Part shown: positions 1 to 11,332 of the stretch, in pieces | Position numbering within the stretch: the first letter of the stretch is position 1 | Layout: every line of letters starts with the position of its first letter | Assembly: GCA_037126765.1 (NCBI GenBank) | Contig: JBBCBC010000012.1 | Span: 11,842,001 to 11,906,000 of the forward strand | Reading direction: 5' to 3' | Length of the DNA stretch: 64,000 nt | DNA from: Stenogyne calaminthoides | Taxonomy: Eukaryota; Streptophyta; Magnoliopsida; Lamiales; Lamiaceae | Position numbers and translations under genes: made by a program | Notes under the pieces: model-generated | What the model saw: only the letters and a program-made list of their open reading frames with translations | The model's database searches: none | Told to the model about the DNA's origin: nothing

Positions 1-99
1 AATTATATTGTCTTTCATTTGTAATATTTCATGTTGATAATTATATTTGCATATTACAAGTTATTTGACATTGCTTAACATAATTTATTTTTGATAATT

Positions 100-548
100 T
101 TTCAATAAAAATACAATTTTAAAAAACTATAATCATTTATTCATAATTTGTAAATAAAAAAATGTATTATATTAAAATGTAATTGAATCATTAAATAAGA
201 TAATTGAAATAAAGAATTTAAAAAAAATTGAAAAAAATGAATTTTAAATATAAATAGAATTAATTTTATTATAAATAAGTAAAAAATACAATTTTAATAT
301 AATTTAATTTAATTTAAATTTATAAATAAAAAATATACATTATTATATTAAAATGTAATTGAATCATTAAATAGGATAATTGAAATAAAGAATTTTTAAA
401 AAATGAAAAAAAAAAGATTTTTAGGACATATAGAATTAATTTTATTAAAAATGAATAAAAAAATACAATTTAATATAATATAATTTAATTTAATTTATAA
501 ATAAAAAATAAAATTATTATATTAAAATGTAATTGAATTATTAAATAA
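100..548. repeat. AT-rich tandem repeat, about 175-bp period
   Basis: The string ATTATATTAAAATGTAATTG recurs at 166, 342 and 516, giving periods of 176 and 174 bp. The flanking AT-rich text (poly-A runs, AATTTAATTTAATTT) repeats in the same order. The third copy is cut off at 548 where a CACTA end begins. No coding potential is seen. It could be a small satellite or the edge of a longer array lying left of the window. Confidence 0.7.
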
Positions 549-755
549 GACACTACAGGAAATCGCACATTTCGTGATGAAATTTTTGTGACGACACAAA
601 ATTCGTCACAATATGTTACCTAAAGGTGACAAATTTAATTTTAGTCACTAAAAAAGTGAGATTCGTGACAAATTTTATTTTTTGTCACCAATCGATGTTT
701 TTTTCGTCACTAATTCAAATTTTTTCATGACAATTTTTTTTGTCACCACTGATCA
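549..755 (+). mobile_element. CACTA (En/Spm) transposon left terminus, truncated
   Basis: It starts CACTACAGGAAATCG, the usual form of a plant CACTA end. Dense subterminal motifs of the GTCAC/GTGAC type follow on both strands (cgtcac, gtgacg, gtgacaa). No matching TAGTG right end is found nearby. At about 755 the sequence passes directly into the leader of the duplicated gene-like module (gatcattagggttttc), so the element is broken there. Confidence 0.65.
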
Positions 756-1018
756 TTAGGGTTTTCATCATTCATAATCACTATATGCCTTACAACTCCG
801 CCGTTTCTTCCTTTCAAAATCACATTTCTTTTGAAATCTATTCATTTTTTATTCGTTCTTTTTTTTCGTCACTAATTCAAATTTTTCATGACAATTTTTT
901 GTCACCACTGATCATTAGGGTTTTCATCATTCATAATCACTATATGCCTTACAACTCCGCCGTTTCTTCCTTTCAAAATCACATTTCTTTTGAAATCTAT
1001 TCATTTTTTATTCATTCC
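699..1018 (+). repeat. 162-bp tandem duplication joining CACTA end to gene leader
   Basis: Two adjacent copies have a 162-bp period (the motif CGTCACTAATTC occurs at 705 and 867). Each copy contains the last CACTA subterminal motifs and then the leader with 'attagggttttcatcattc' and 'acaactccgccgtttcttcc'. The duplication therefore happened after the CACTA end and the leader were joined. The 96-residue open frame across it is just the same peptide twice. Confidence 0.85.
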
Positions 1019-1020
1019 TC

Positions 1021-2166
1021 AATCAAGTAAATTGCACTTTTTGGTCCCAAGAGAATGTGTCAATTGCAAAATGGTCATTTTTTCGATAAATTTGCTCCCA
1101 TAAGATTTTCCGTCCATTTCTAACAGAAGTGAGTCATACGCGCTGTTAATTGCAAATTTGGTCCCAAAAAAATTCAGATTTGGTCCCATAAAATTGCATA
1201 TTTGGTCCCAAAAAAATCAAATTATTATTTTTTTACTATAATTTTCAGATTTTTCCTAAATTAATTTATAATTTATTAATTACACCTTTATAATTCATTT
1301 ATTGTAAATTTGAGATTTAAATTTATATAATTAATTTATAATTCAGAAAGTATTAAGCACAATTTCATAACTAAGATTTATAAAAATGTAATTAACATTT
1401 TTGAATTTCATTTGATATTAGATTATAAATAAATTATTTCTTTATTTAAAACTATTTATTTTTTTATTTTAAACTATATAAGACTATATATATTATTTAT
1501 TTATTTCGATTTAACATAAATTAAGATTATATATGGATTATATGTATATTTTAAATTTTTTAAATTATCTACAAACTATTACTTGGTTTAAAATTGAAAC
1601 CCTCGTTCCCCACCCCAATCCAAAATCGCCTCAGAAATTCAACGAAATCACATTGAAGAAGCAGTGAAAATCATAATGGAGTTTATAGGTCAAAATCAAG
1701 TATGATTTTTATGTGTTTGATATTGACCCACGTGATAAAAAGATATCGAATTTGATTTTAATTTTGCTATTTTTTTGTAAATGAGTGTTGATTGGTAGTG
1801 TGGTGGGACGGGCTGGTGGTAATGGCTATTGTAGAGAAAGTCGTGTTGTGCAACTGGTTTGCATTTCGTATGTATTCTTTCAATAGTATTAGTTGTTTAA
1901 TGAAAAAATAATAGTTATTTCATTAGAGAATATCAAATGTTCTAACATAAAATTCTATATATTATTTTGTTTGATTTTTTTAATTATATAAATATTATAG
2001 GTATATTTTTTTTTAATTTCTTAGATTTTACATATATATACATATTATATATATATTTTTTAATTTCTTAGATTTTACATATACATACATATTATATATA
2101 TATTTTTTAATTTTTAGATGTTAAATATTATTATTTGATTTAAAAAAGTTTACTCACTATTTTTAA

Positions 2167-2209
<43 letters not shown>

Positions 2210-2551
2210 CAATAATTTACATAAGTTATTATTTAGTTTACAAAAATATTTTTACAATTAATTTGTAATTATATATATATATATTGTAGTCTTATTTAAA
2301 TAATATATATATTTTTACAATTAATTTGTAATTTATGAATTCATTTTGATTACATATATAATTAATTATATTTTAGTATCATTTCCCTCAATTTTGCAAA
2401 TTTAGTCCCATAATGTTTTTGCTCAACTAACGGTTTCCATCCATTTGACTAACGGTTGGGACCAAAACTGCTCAAAAAATGACCATTTTGAAACAATGAG
2501 ACCAAAACTGTTTTGGACCCAGTCGATTGGGGCCAAATATGCAATTTACCC
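1021..2551. mobile_element. Unclassified TIR element of the GGTCCC family, flanked by TTCCTC
   Basis: The left end reads aatcaaGTAAATTGCACTTT and continues with GGTCCCAAGAG. The right end, read on the reverse strand, is GGGTAAATTGCATATTTGGC. TTCCTC occurs at 1015-1020 and again at 2552-2557. Uninterrupted paralogues of the host leader (for example ttcgttcctctacttc near 12.89 kb) lack the insert, which is strong evidence for a real insertion. The interior is AT-rich with no transposase frame, and it includes an (AT)n run. Fragments of the same ends occur at 4.6 kb and 56.9/58.6 kb. The superfamily is not determined. Confidence 0.7.
2171..2205. repeat. (AT)n microsatellite
   Basis: An uninterrupted AT dinucleotide run of about 35 bp inside the GGTCCC-type element. 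Confidence 0.9.
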
Positions 2552-2557
2552 TTCCTC

Positions 2558-2932
2558 TACTTCTTCTTTCCGCAGATCTTTCTCACTCAAAATTTCAATG
2601 CTTTACTCCCTTGAAGCTAAAACAAGTACAAGGAGTTGAATTGTCGGGATCTTGGTCGGACAGATTAGGTGGGGATTAGATGGGTGCAGGTGGTTTATGA
2701 ATCCATGTCAGGACCCGAATACAAAGTGAACCCAACAAGTATAGAAATTGACATAAATGGTAAATCGAAATTTACAATTATTCTTTTATATTTTACTTAA
2801 TTGGCTAACAAATATATTTTACAAGTTTCTAATTATTGTTGTGTCAATTTTCAGGTTATTAATTAGCTCTGAGACATGCTATGAAAAGATCACAACTTAT
2901 TATTGACATAAATGATGGATAAAATTTTAGAG
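2558..2932 (+). pseudogene. Decayed copy A of the duplicated two-exon module
   Basis: The leader (cttcttctttccgcagatctttctc) resumes after the TIR insertion. The expected start codon is at 2680. A putative exon 1 ends at 2759 before GTAAATC and exon 2 starts at 2855 after TTTTCAG. Compared with the copies at 13.0 and 26.1 kb, this one has an in-frame TGA early in exon 1, a TGA late in exon 1 (aat tga cat) and an extra AT-rich insertion at the start of exon 2, so it cannot encode the product. The gene family is not recognised. Confidence 0.6.
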
Positions 2933-3087
2933 GAAATTTTTATGTACGTGAATAAATATAGAATGTGTTACTTCATGCTCTTCCAGATTTATCAATCTTT
3001 CTTAATGTAGGACTCATTATCAAAATCAATGTAGTGTATATGTAATGACTCATTATCAAAAAAATTGAATTTCAATAAAATATTGGA

Positions 3088-3330
3088 TGGCAACCACAAT
3101 AAGAAGTAAGAACAGCTCATTCTTGCATTTGTAATGACTCACTGAGTGTATGTGTCATTTGGAAGGAAATAGATTCATACATCTTGTCTCTGCATTAACT
3201 GTGAATTGTCTGTAAATTGCGACATTACATGTTAGATTAAATCTCTCTATTAATGACAACAACATAAGCCTTATTTTTTATGATTATTCTTTTGCTTTAC
3301 TAGCTAGATTATTCTCTGTATATCTGGAAA
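3088..3330 (+). repeat. Non-coding block shared with 27.79-27.95 kb
   Basis: The text 'ggcaaccacaataagaa' to 'ggaaatagattcatac' recurs almost unchanged near 27.79-27.87 kb. The following 'acaacatataagcc ... tttgctttactag' stretch matches 13.81-13.88, 27.88-27.95 and 59.93-59.98 kb. It links the modules into one set of segmental duplications. No coding signal is seen. Confidence 0.6.
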
Positions 3331-3704
3331 TGGAATGCAACAAAGAAGAAGCCGTCTTCTCTTAGTTCAGCCCCCACAAGGATTGTTTGTACCAATTCGT
3401 TGTGTCTAGGTTGTGCAACATTTGGGAAACACCAACTAGTCCGGGAAATAGAGATTGCGCCTTCAACGCAAACTTTTTTGCACAAGCGTAGTCCTTTTTG
3501 CTCTAACTTGCCCTCGGCAATAGATTTTGTACGGGCGGCTCGTCTTTATTGCACTCTTGCCTTTATTCTTGTTTTATTTGTGCCTTATCTTCTTAATCTT
3601 GAGTTGCAGCTGACTCCGCGTACAAGTCCTTTTTTACAAAAGCACTCATATCTTGCAACGGGTCTGATTGCTTTTGAACAGAGTAGCCCATCAGGCCATT
3701 CCGA

Positions 3705-3866
3705 CATAATTTTCTAGAGCGGATTATTCTGAGGTACCTTAAGTCTCTTATTTTACGCGATGTTTGGTTGGAGGGTGACATGATTTGGTATGTGCTTTCG
3801 AGTTGTCCTTTGATAGAGGAGCTGGAGTTGGTTGAGTGTAAGTGTTTTAATAAAGCTCAGAATTTT
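3705..3866 (+). pseudogene. F-box/LRR-type gene fragment (LRR segment)
   Basis: One frame reads ILRYLKSLILRDVWLEGD, then a short segment, then LSSCPLIEELELVECKCF. This is the typical leucine-rich pattern of plant F-box/LRR (FBD-type) proteins, in which 'SxCPxLExLxLxxC' closes each repeat. In such proteins the LRRs select substrates for an SCF ubiquitin ligase. No F-box motif, start codon or FBD domain is attached, and the surrounding sequence has no consistent frame, so this is a relic exon. A more decayed copy lies at 28.91 kb. The family call rests on motif recognition only. Confidence 0.6.
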
Positions 3867-3879
3867 GCTCAAAATAATT

Positions 3880-4345
3880 ATATTACTACGAAAAGTAGAA
3901 TGTTGGCTTTGAGTCCTTCGTTTGAGATTGAAAACCCTAATTTGGGGTCGAGTGTAAGTGGTCGTGCAAATCTAGCCTTGTAACTTAGGTGGTGGAGACA
4001 AAAAGGAGAAGCTTTCAAACGACACACACTAGTTGTATCAAATCATGCTAGAAACTTTGGTAGATATGGTCAGGAACTGCATGGGCTCGTGCTCCGTCAA
4101 CTACCACTATTGCTTCTTGAGAAAGTTTCATCTGAATTGATATCGCGTCGCCTTCAAAAGAAGGTTAGGGTTTTGGAAAGAATCAATTCAAGACCTCCAT
4201 TGAGCAAAAAAGATTTTCAAGATAGTAGCGGTGAGCAAAAAGATTTTCAAGATAGTAGCGGTGAAATAACAGAAGGTTCAGATATTTTGGGCTCTGATTT
4301 TCTCACATTCATAGACGAAGAATGCCTCAACATCAAAAGTTTATT
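3880..4345 (+). pseudogene. Relic exon block of unrecognised gene ('LSPSFEI.NPNLG' block)
   Basis: An open stretch follows the LRR relic and contains MLALSPSFEIENPNLG. The same motif recurs at about 14.18, 24.35, 29.07 and 60.28 kb, usually next to 'gcaaaaggagaagctttcaa'. A second frame from 4089 to 4421 encodes a Leu/Lys/Arg-rich segment (LLLLEKVSSELISRRLQKKV) before running into low-complexity TA repeats. A 30-bp direct duplication lies at about 4203-4262 (KDFQDSSGE twice). The domain is not recognised, and whether these pieces belong to the F-box relic is unclear. Confidence 0.4.
4203..4262 (+). repeat. 30-bp direct tandem duplication
   Basis: GAGCAAAAAGATTTTCAAGA plus ten bases occurs twice in a row (the first copy has one extra A). 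In the open frame it duplicates KDFQDSSGE. Confidence 0.85.
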
Positions 4346-4574
4346 ATTTGATTTGCAAAAGTTTATTCATTATTTTTTAAAACTATATATATATATATAT
4401 TTATATATATATTATATATAATTTTCAAGAATTTTACATAAATCATTATTTAGTTTACAAAAATATTTTTTATATTTTGTAGTCATATTTAAATTAATAT
4501 ATATATATATATAATTTTACAATTAATTTGTAATTTATGAATTCATGTTGATTACGTATATAATTAATTAAAAT

Positions 4575-4757
4575 TTAGTATCATTTCCCTCAATTTTGCA
4601 AATTTGGTCTCATAATATTTTGGTAAACTAACGGTTTTCATCTATTTGACTAACGGATGGTTGGGATCAAAATTGCTCAAAGAAGGACCATTTTGAAACC
4701 TAGGGACCAAAATTATTTTGGACCCAATCTCTTGGGATCAAATCCGCAATTTACACG
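4575..4757. mobile_element. GGTCCC-family TIR element, right-end fragment
   Basis: It matches the right end of the 1021-2551 element: 'gtatcatttccctcaatttt', 'taacggttttcatc', 'ggaccaaaattattttggac', ending in 'gcaatttac'. The left half is absent. It lies just before the tRNA-Cys-bearing segmental duplication. Confidence 0.5.
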
Positions 4758-4779
4758 CCGATTTATAAACAAAATTACT

Positions 4780-6990
4780 TAATTTTGTAAACAGAGAGAA
4801 CTAATTTCAAAGTCGAAATGCTTAGGTGACAAAAAAATAAAATTGGTACAAGTTAAAGGATAAAAATATATTTACCCTTTATATTATATCCAAATTCTAT
4901 GTATAATTTTAAAATTAATTTATAAATTTCAGAATTCATTAGATTATATATAATCTACTTTTTTAATTTTATTTTCCAAACTATGGAATTCGTTCAAAAC
5001 TTAATGGTTTGGGACATAATTTGGAAAAAAAAAAAGACCATTAGTCCTAAAAGTGTTTTTTGAAAAATTCATATGCTATTCGTAAATTTTGATATTCAAA
5101 ACGGGGCATGGGTCCGGAGCACCATGCAGTGATACTGCATACACACCTTGCCCCACTATGAGGCACAAGGAGGCCAAAAAAAAATGGGTCAGGAGGACCG
5201 GATTAAGATTGTCTTCCCCAAACAAAATTTGGGTTTGAAAACACTATAGATAAATTTGATAATTACTTAAATAATATAAAAAAACATCAAATCTTAAAAA
5301 GAAATTCAAGAAAACAATTTCTCAATTACAATGAAAGGAAAAATATTGAGGAAGAATTTGGTGATGATTTAAAACAAATTAATTGCACTTTATAGTCCTA
5401 TAAGAATTTTGTCTCATGCACGAAATTGTTCATTTTTTCATCAATTTTGGTCTCATAAGAATTTTCTATTCGAAACTAAAATGCACTCGCCGGTAGGAAT
5501 TTCAAGAAATTAATTATTTTGACCAATTTGTGCCCCATAGAAATTTTGGTATTCTTGTCAACTAACAGATTTCATCAGATAGTTAATGTTTGGGATCAAA
5601 ATTGGAATAAAAATGACTACTTTCGAACATAGCTATCAAAAGTGTTTTAAAAATATTCATGTGGAACCAATATGCATTTACTCGATTTAAACCTTAGTCC
5701 TAACATCTCATATGTGAGGAGTTCTACTAGAATTGACGATAAGATGACAAAATGAATAAATATGCAGTGATAGCCGCTAAAAAGTGAAATATCAATAAAA
5801 TGAAAGTGAATGATTAGATTATTACTAACCGTATTATTGAAAAAAGAAAATCGAGAGGCATAAGTCCGGATGATGTAACGTAGACCGATGCCCGATAAAA
5901 CTCTTGCTAAGACAAAATCCTTAGTCAAGGAAAATAGAACTCCTCTATTTCAAAAAATAATTAAAACTAAAAAATTATAGAAGTTTGTATATAAATCCTT
6001 TTGAATGAAAGGTAAAAAAGATTAGATTACTAAAATGACAAAAAAGGGAAATTATCCCATGATGCAAAAGATTGAAGCAAAATAATTCGAAATGAGACCT
6101 ATTTCTATCCTTAGTTTCTAATAACAAGAAAAAAATTAATTTCAATCCTAAATAAAATGCAAATATTTTTAAATAAGAATACGTACTGATCATGTTAATT
6201 GTAGGGTTCCATAGCTCAGTGGTAGAGCAATTGACTGCAGATCAATAGGTCACCGGTTCGAACCCGGTTGGGCCCTTAATTTGATAATTTTTTTTCCACT
6301 TTACTATTGTAAATGCAGCTACAAGACAATGCCTTGTATTTGCGCAGTTTTTTTTTTTTTTCTAATCTCTTTATCTTTCCAAATCTCTTCTATTTTACTC
6401 GTTCATCCACTTCTTCTTTTCTTTGCGAACCTACTCTCTCAAAATTTCATGTGTGTATTTGGGCGATTTGAGACTAAATTTATAAATTTTGAATACATAC
6501 AAAACTAAATACAAAAAGTGAATAACAGTTTGTTTTGGGTACTGCTAATATTCACAAGAGGATATTAGTACCAGCTCCCAGCCTCAACCCCTTCCCCTCC
6601 CACATTTTGCGAATCCCCAAACCCAGATAAACAACTCCAAGCCTCATGAACCCCTTCCCCTCACCTAGGTTGAAGGGAAAATGATTTGAAGATGAATTTG
6701 GTAATAATTTATAACCTTAGTCCTAATACCTTCATATTTGAGGATATTTCTGCTAGATTAACTGTAAAATGACGAAATGACCAAATATGCGAGTAAGAGC
6801 TGCTGAAAGTGGAATATACCAATTTAAGGTGAAAAATAAAATTACATAAAGGATTAAAATTGTTATTAACATTTATTCTATTGAGAAATATATGATATTC
6901 TATATTGGCAAAATATATTGATATGGACCCTAATTCTATTCTATGTTTTTTCAAGCCCAAGTGAGATGCAAAATTTCATAAATAGGAATA
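4780..6990. repeat. Segmental duplication, copy 1 (carries tRNA-Cys)
   Basis: It aligns over about 2.2 kb with 15.48-17.70 kb in the same orientation. Shared text includes 'actaatttcaaagtcgaaat', 'acggggcatgggtc', 'tgacgataagatgacaaaat', the tRNA-Cys, and 'tttcaagcccaagtgagatg'. Divergence is by substitutions and small indels throughout, so the duplication is old. A partial third copy of its first part lies at about 9.50-10.60 kb. Apart from the tRNA, no gene is seen. Confidence 0.8.
6205..6276 (+). tRNA. tRNA-Cys (GCA)
   Basis: It has a cloverleaf of 72 nt. The D-arm is AGCTCAGTGGTAGAGC, the anticodon stem ATTGA/TCAAT encloses loop CTGCAGA with anticodon GCA at 6237-6239, and the T-arm is ACCGG-TTCGAAC-CCGGT. 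No CCA is encoded. It closely matches the plant nuclear tRNA-Cys. One oddity is that the acceptor strand reads GGTTCCA (an extra T compared with the usual GGGTCCA), which gives one mismatch against TGGGCCC. The internal A and B boxes look intact and a T-run (ttttttt) follows 11 bases downstream, so it could be transcribed by Pol III. Confidence 0.88.
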
Positions 6991-7029
6991 CATAGTGGCC
7001 CATCAAATATACCATTTCAGAGTTCAAAC

Positions 7030-7565
7030 CCATCTAGGTCTAGAAAACATATTGTTAGGGTTTTCCTCATTCTATATAAACGTACGCCTTGCAACTCCGC
7101 CGTTTTATCCTTTCCTAATATTTTTCTCTTTCGAAATTTTTTCTCGTTAATCCATCTTTCCTTTTCTTCACATATCTCCTTCTCACTCAAAATTTCATTT
7201 TCAAACTTAAACTAGGCAAAAGGAGTTGGAATTGTAGGGATCTTCAAGTGAACTCGTAGTCGTTTTTCAAAGGTATGCATTGGGTAAGCTCTCTGCGCTA
7301 GTTTCACTGTTTTGGGATGAGAGTAGTTGGTTTATGCATCCATGTCAAAACGTGAATACAAAGTGAACCCAATCAGGATAGAAAACAACACAAATGGTAA
7401 ATCAAAATTTTAGTTCAATTTTTATGTGTTACTAAATTGATTATGGGATATTTTTGCAAGTTCATAATTTTCTTTGTGTCCATTTCAGGGTATCAACTCT
7501 GAGTTATGGTATGAAAAGATCTCAACTTATTAATTGACATGGAAAAGATGCAGAAATATATGGAG
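7030..7565 (+). pseudogene. Decayed copy B of the duplicated two-exon module
   Basis: A TATA-like 'ctatataaacg' precedes 'cgccttgcaactccgccg' and the leader. The expected start is at 7317, exon 1 ends at 7396 before GTAAATC, and exon 2 runs 7489-7565 between TTTCAG and GTAAAT. Exon 1 contains an in-frame TGA (aaacg-TGA) and exon 2 a frame-breaking extra base near 'ttattaattgacatgg'. It is the most diverged of the four copies. The product is unknown. Confidence 0.55.
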
Positions 7566-7659
7566 GTAAATTTTATGTATATAAATAATGCAAATGTGTT
7601 ACTTCATACGCTCTAAGGCTTATCACCAGTCACTCTTTAAATTGGACTTGTTTATCAAT

Positions 7660-8395
7660 ACTGGTGTAGTCAAATTTGCATCAACGTGACTAAGTTCATT
7701 GATTTTTAGTCTTTTGTGGAACATTAAAATTAAAAATTAGACTATGTTTTCTGCAATTTCATTAAAGACATAGTGTAAGGTAACATTACAAAAAACATCA
7801 ACACATCAAGCATTTAACTTTGAGCAGAACTCATGTGGACTCGAGTTCATGATGAATTCTACCACAGTTGTATATATTTATAAAAAAATATTTTTATTGG
7901 GCCTCAAAAGTGCATATACTATTGATTGGACCTTGTTACCTTGAGAATTAAAACTATAGACGGTTGGCTTTGGCCTTTGAAGATTTATTATACATATAAT
8001 TATACATATTACAATTATTAGTTGGGCCTTGAGGCATTAACATAATTATATTTATATCACCGTGTGAGATTGGGGTTCAAATTACAATTTTACCTTCCAA
8101 ATTTTAATTCTGCAGGCAATTCGGCGCAGGTCTTCTTATGCAATTACAAGCTGGCGAAACTCTTTCACAAGTATGTAATTACTTCCTTTGGTACTGACTT
8201 TCCTATTAGTTATAAGAAAAGAGAGATTAATGTATATAATAAGTGATTCCGGCGATCAATTGGAATGTCTGTAAACCTATTATTAATCTGAGACCTCATA
8301 GGACTTTCTTCATTTTTGAAACCTGCGAACTGATTTGCTCAATAGAAAGACATAGAAAGAGGTATTTTCATGGTCCGCTGGAGGAACATTGAAAA
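7660..8395. other. No gene seen; AT-rich duplicated DNA
   Basis: No supported gene. A 60-codon frame at 8064-8246 has no recognisable features. The right part leads into sequence shared with 14.6 kb. Confidence 0.6.
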
Positions 8396-8602
8396 GGTGG
8401 AGAAAGATTTACAGAAGGGAAGACATAATATGGTATAGCCAGTCATGATATTTTTAATTATGATTTCAATAAATTGCTTGTTCAAATAATGTAAGAATAT
8501 GTTCTACTACTTAGTAATGAATTTCATGTTGATCACTAAAATGTCTTTTAATAAAGGGAGATCGTGTATCTTTTGTGGGAACTCTCACAATCATTAGTCA
8601 TG

Positions 8603-8835
8603 TACTCCCTCCGTCCACAAAAACTGTGCTTAGTTCTTTGGGTTTAAGAAGAGATAGATAAAGTAAATAAAATAAAGGGTATTATAGGGTATTGTGGGGT
8701 CCATTTACGACTAAAGTGAATTTTGTGGGTACAGTACAATAGCAATATGGGTAATTAAGTGATGGCTGAAGGGTGAAGATAAAGTGAGTGTGTCCATAAA
8801 AAGAATGAGCACACTTTTGGTGGACGGAGGGAGTA
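8603..8835. mobile_element. Stowaway-like MITE (Tc1/mariner), TA target site
   Basis: Its terminal inverted repeats are CTCCCTCCGTCCACAAAAAC at the left and the matching CTTTTGGTGGACGGAGGGAG at the right, flanked by TA at 8603-8604 and 8834-8835. It is about 230 bp long with no coding capacity. The paralogous site near 14.77 kb (cttacctaagtttcgagtac) lacks it, so it inserted after that duplication. Confidence 0.93.
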
Positions 8836-10590
8836 TTACCTAAGTTTTGAGTACTTCTGGCACTCCAATAATAAATAAATAAAATCCGATAAAGAAAATG
8901 TATTTCTTAAACCTGTTTGAAACTGATAATATTTCCAGTGTCCCAACTTGTTGAATGTTTATTACGTATAGTTCTTAGAGTTAAAATTAATTTTGGTCTC
9001 CTAGTTTTTGCCTTTTCCGCAAAATTAGGTCCCAAAAGATGTGCACTAAAATGAGGTCAAGCTTCAAATTTCTACGACTTTGGACCAAAATCGGACCACT
9101 TAATATTTTATTGGATTTAAATTGAAAACACTTTTGTCCTTTAACTTGTACCAATTCTTTTTGTCCCTTAAATATTTCGATTTTGAAATTAGTCCTCAAT
9201 GTTCAGTATTTTTAGTCCCTTTACCGGCTAACAGAGGTAACCATCCGACAATAGGCATCAATGTGGAAGAAGCTGGCAATTCCTACCCATTTATTTAACA
9301 CAAAAACAAATTTTTCACTGAGAATAATTAAGGCATAATCAATTCCAAACTAAAAATTCCCAAATCCCAAGACATGTTTAGGTTAAAAAAATTCTTCTAA
9401 TTGTCCACTTTTACATGTTGATGCCTCGATCGATGTAATTTTATGTAATGAAAAAAAAATACATGATAGGTCGCGTGTTACCGGATTAATCCTCTCTGTT
9501 AGTTCCTAAAGGGGATTAATTTCAAAGTCAGAAATACATAGGGGGGAAAGTCAAAATTGGTACAAGTTAAAGGATAAAAAATCATGTTTACCTTTAAAAT
9601 TATATCCAAATTCTGTGTATAACTTTACAATTAATTTATAATTTCATAGTTCATTTAAAATTATAATTACTTTTTTATTCTATTTTTGTTTTCCAAACTA
9701 ATGGAATCCGTCCAACACTTAACGGTTGTGACCAAATTATGAAAATAAAACACTTTTGAGCATGGGTACTAAAAGTGTTTTTTTTTTTATTTGTGGGACC
9801 AGTGTTGTAATTTATCCATAAATTTTTAATATTCAAGATGGACATGGGTCCAGGGCACGTAGAAAGTGATACCCAGGCCCCTTGCCTCGTTGTGGGACAC
9901 GGGATGGGGCGCCCAAAATAGCACGAGTTGGGTCGGGTTGGAATTGTGTTCCCGAAAAATTTTGAGGCACACTTGCATGAAACAATCTCACGGTGAGGCG
10001 GACATAATTTGAGCATTGACGCTTTAATACTTTAGGATGGGTGTGCGTGATTTGTGCTAGATTGTACTCGTCTCATGCATGAGACTGTTCTCATATGAGT
10101 TTTGTCAAAAAAAATTTAGGTTTGAAAATACTACTAGGTATATTCGATAATTACTTAAATAAATTTTAAAAAACATATCTTAAAAAAAAAGAAATTTAAG
10201 AGGAAATTAGCTCAACTACGGCAAAAGGAAAGTTATTGAGGTAGAATTTGGTCGATTTAAAACGGGTTAATTGCAATTCCAATCCCTTAAAAATTTTTGC
10301 CTCATGAAAATTGAACCACCAATTTTGGTCCCATAGGAATTTTCCGTCCAAAACTGATAGGTGTTGATGTGTTAGATACACACACCATTAGGAATTTTTA
10401 AAAATGATCCATTTTGCTAATTTTTTGTCACATAGGAATTTATATATTCTTGTCAACTAATAGGTTCTGTCAAATAGTTAACTACTGGGCACAAATTTGT
10501 AATAAAAAGGACGACATTTGAACATTGATATCACAAGTGTTTTTCAAGTTGTAGGGCCAGTATTGTGATTTACCCATTTTAAAACATTAG
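8836..10590. repeat. Duplicated non-coding block related to 14.76-16.45 kb
   Basis: It shares, in order, 'ttacctaagttttgagtac', 'gaaattagtcctcaa', 'gtggaagaag', 'acatgataggtc', 'aaaggataaaaa', 'gacatgggtcca' and 'acattagtcataaca' with the 14.76-16.45 kb region. No gene is seen. Several short frames on both strands are chance openings in GGTCCC-type repeat text. Bases 9960-10115 (clusters of gagac/gtctc) match 54.55-54.69 kb in inverted orientation. Confidence 0.6.
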
Positions 10591-10599
10591 TCATAACAT

Positions 10600-11325
10600 T
10601 AGACTAGCATGGAGATGGATCTTGGAGAATTAAGGGATATACATTACAATATCGGCTTACTCAATGTTAGCTGAGAAAATGAAGGGCAATGGAGACTTAG
10701 GTACGTTGTGGAAGAAAGTTTGGAGTGCTATTGTTCCGGCAAAGTTCAAATTTTGGCTTGGAGACCATTCCTACAGAGAGTTGCAACAAAGAAAAAAATC
10801 TTGCAAAGAGGGGAGTATTTGTTGGCCAAAAGTTGTGCATCTTGTGTCAAAGCAATGAAGAAAATGAAAATCATCTTTTTCAATGCAAATGCACCTTTTT
10901 GTACAAACTTTGGATAAAATTATGAGGATGGCTTGGAACAACTATGGTCAGTCACACTTCTTTATAGGCCAAGTTCAGCTTGTTGCACGGAGCAGCAAAA
11001 CCTCGGAAAATCAAAGCAAAAGCATTGAATGCCATGTGGCTGGGATTGGTATGGGGACATGTAAACACAAATATTCGATAATTTTCAATAGAACCACCCC
11101 CAATGTTGAGGAATGTTTTGATCTCTTTTTAGTGTTAGAGTTTGAAATTGGATTAGAATTAGAGGTAGCATGAGTTCTATTAAATGTGTTAACAATTGAT
11201 TGAAGGCCCGATGATATGCTTAGAACAAATATAGGATCTGAGTTCGATTTGTAATAGTTGTACTCCTTGTATGGGTTAAGTACCCTAGTACTTTATTGTT
11301 ACTTTAAAAAGAAAAAAAAATAAAG
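10600..11325 (+). mobile_element. LINE (L1) 3-prime fragment with zf-RVT domain and poly-A
   Basis: Three overlapping frames together give the zf-RVT region found after the reverse transcriptase of plant L1 LINEs: LWKKVWSAIVPAKFKFWL, then ATKKKILQRG, then KLCILCQSNEENENHLF with CxxC and H/C ligands. At least two frameshifts break it. The 3-prime end runs through 'ctagtactttattgttac' into an A-rich tail at about 11311-11325. The fragment is severely 5-prime truncated. The copy at 24.42 kb has the same truncation point and flank, so the two were duplicated rather than inserted separately. Confidence 0.75.
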
Positions 11326-11332
11326 GACCAAA

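Noticed and set aside
740..1030. 96-codon open frame with an internal peptide repeat
   Set aside because: It is the translation of a 162-bp tandem duplication of a non-coding leader; the same leader elsewhere is not translated in this frame.
9675..10016. 113-codon minus-strand frame with several Cys residues
   Set aside because: It crosses duplicated repeat text; the paralogues at 5.1 and 15.8 kb do not keep the frame.
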